Below are positions 31,781 through 32,445 of a stretch of DNA of 32,445 nucleotides, piece by piece. The position numbers and the translations under genes are program-made. The notes under the pieces are model-generated. The model made no database searches, was not told the DNA's origin, and was given only the letters and a program-made list of their open reading frames with translations. Numbering within the stretch: position 1 is the stretch's first letter; the number at the start of each line of letters is the position of its first letter. Source of the DNA: Catenulispora rubra (GTDB lineage: Bacteria; Actinomycetota; Actinomycetes; Streptomycetales; Catenulisporaceae); NCBI RefSeq assembly GCF_015356825.1, contig NZ_JAACYW010000119.1, positions 1-32,445 of the forward strand, read 5' to 3'.

Positions 31781-32445
31781 TGGAAGTGGGGCGGTGTTGC
31801 TTTGTGTGGGGGTGCGGGTGTCGGGGCTGGTATCGGCGTTGGTTTCGGCACTGGTGTCGGGTGGGGTGCCGGTGAGCTGGCGAGGTGCGGTTGGGTTGTG
31901 GGTTTACAGGCGTTTTTTGACGGCTTCGCCAATGGTTGGATGGCCTCGCAGGGGACGCAGTTCGGTTGAGTCCCGCATGTCGCGCTGGCGGCCGCCGGTT
32001 TTCGCGAACACGACCGTGCGCTGGTCCAGGTCTGTGCATGGTGCGCTGGCGGCTGCCGGTTTTCGCGTACACGACCGTGCACTGGTCCAGGTCTGTGCAT
32101 GGTGCGTTGGCGGGTGGCGGTTTTCGCGGGCAAGACCGCGCGTGGATCCGAGTCACTGCGCATGCGTCATGTGGGCGGCTGGCGGCCGCGTTTGGTGGGT
32201 GCGTTGAGGCCTCTGGCGGGCCTCCTCGACGAGGGTGCGACCCGTGCGTCGGGCTGTTTGGCGGCGGTCCGCGACTGTTCGGCTTTCTATCCGCTGTTGC
32301 CTGCGTCGCGCTGTGCGCTGGCGGTGCTGCTTGTGGTCGCCGGGTTCTGGGTCCCTCGCCGCGTCATCGCCGTAAACGGAACCAGCCCGGTTTGGCGGAA
32401 TCAAGCCGCATCGCTGCTGCTGTGGTCCGGCTCCGTCCGGCTTGA
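31781..32445. other. No confident gene; G/T-rich stretch and repeats
   Basis: Open frames exist on both strands (a plus frame from 31936 to the edge, a minus frame from the edge to 32153), but the products are Arg/Pro/Cys-rich with no domain pattern, no ribosome sites and codon use unlike the neighbours. 31786-31880 is markedly G/T-rich on the plus strand. A gene tail entering from the right edge cannot be excluded. Confidence 0.55.
31982..32150. repeat. 61-bp tandem repeat, two full units and one partial
   Basis: Units start at 31982, 32043 and 32104, exactly 61 bp apart. Units 1 and 2 differ at only a few bases; unit 3 matches over about 30 bases and then diverges. 61 is not a multiple of three and the units shift frame, so this is not a coding repeat. 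Each full unit holds GGTTTTCGCG and a CTGGTCCAG near-palindrome. No known repeat class is recognised. Confidence 0.85.

Noticed and set aside
31982..32150. CRISPR array
   Set aside because: Units are contiguous 61-bp repeats with no spacer sequences and only two to three copies.
31936..32445. Plus-strand frame running off the right edge as a gene
   Set aside because: Crosses the 61-bp repeats in shifting frames, no ribosome site, odd Cys/Arg/Gly composition.

Overview
The window is high-GC actinobacterial DNA. The coding frames have the G/C-rich third positions, GTG/TTG starts and AGGAGG-type ribosome sites usual for Streptomyces-like or Catenulispora-like soil actinomycetes; the genus cannot be fixed from the sequence alone. 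No tRNA, rRNA, CRISPR array, transposase or integrase was seen. Almost every gene belongs to families that multicellular bacteria use in NTP-controlled conflict or programmed-death circuits: TRAFAC-like double-GTPases with their GAP1 partner, CHAT and caspase proteases with TPR arrays, a ClpB-type AAA+ ATPase, large ATP-binding LuxR (LAL) regulators, and two NrdG-like radical-SAM proteins.

Layout. (A) 1-5917, plus strand: a four-gene operon with a partial beta-sandwich protein, a zinc-ribbon double-GTPase, a GAP1 protein and a membrane-anchored double-GTPase. (B) 5969-17854, minus strand, read from right to left: LAL regulator 1, a caspase/DUF4384-like membrane protein, an 82-residue protein, a TPR-CHAT protease, a TPR-pseudo-CHAT protein that has lost both catalytic residues, and NrdG-like protein 1. 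(C) 17992-19818: a 71-residue basic peptide, a 342-residue protein with a sigma-region-2-like motif, and a 447-bp control region with a paired 17-bp direct repeat. (D) 19819-27788, minus strand: a tightly overlapping six-gene operon: a membrane coiled-coil protein, a ClpB-like ATPase, a CxxC/His-rich 88-residue protein, a 42-residue membrane microprotein, NrdG-like protein 2 and LAL regulator 2. (E) 27974-31762, minus strand: a 1262-residue TPR-CHAT protein with a collagen-like linker. (F) 31763-32445: non-coding as far as can be seen, with a 61-bp tandem repeat.

How it may work (inference). Blocks B and D+E repeat one recipe: CHAT protease, NrdG-like radical-SAM protein, LAL ATPase regulator and one or more very small proteins. 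GTP-, ATP- and radical-dependent gates would hold back proteolytic effectors (CHAT, caspase). A 9-bp motif, CTGACGGAC on the plus strand, occurs in at least eight places, all between genes and all in one orientation. It lies 21-22 nt before three start codons and could tie the blocks into one regulon. The most novel parts are the NrdG-like/CHAT pairing without a glycyl-radical enzyme, the catalytically dead CHAT next to a live one, two small ORFs ending in the same HRRGLR tail, and the repeat-based control sites.
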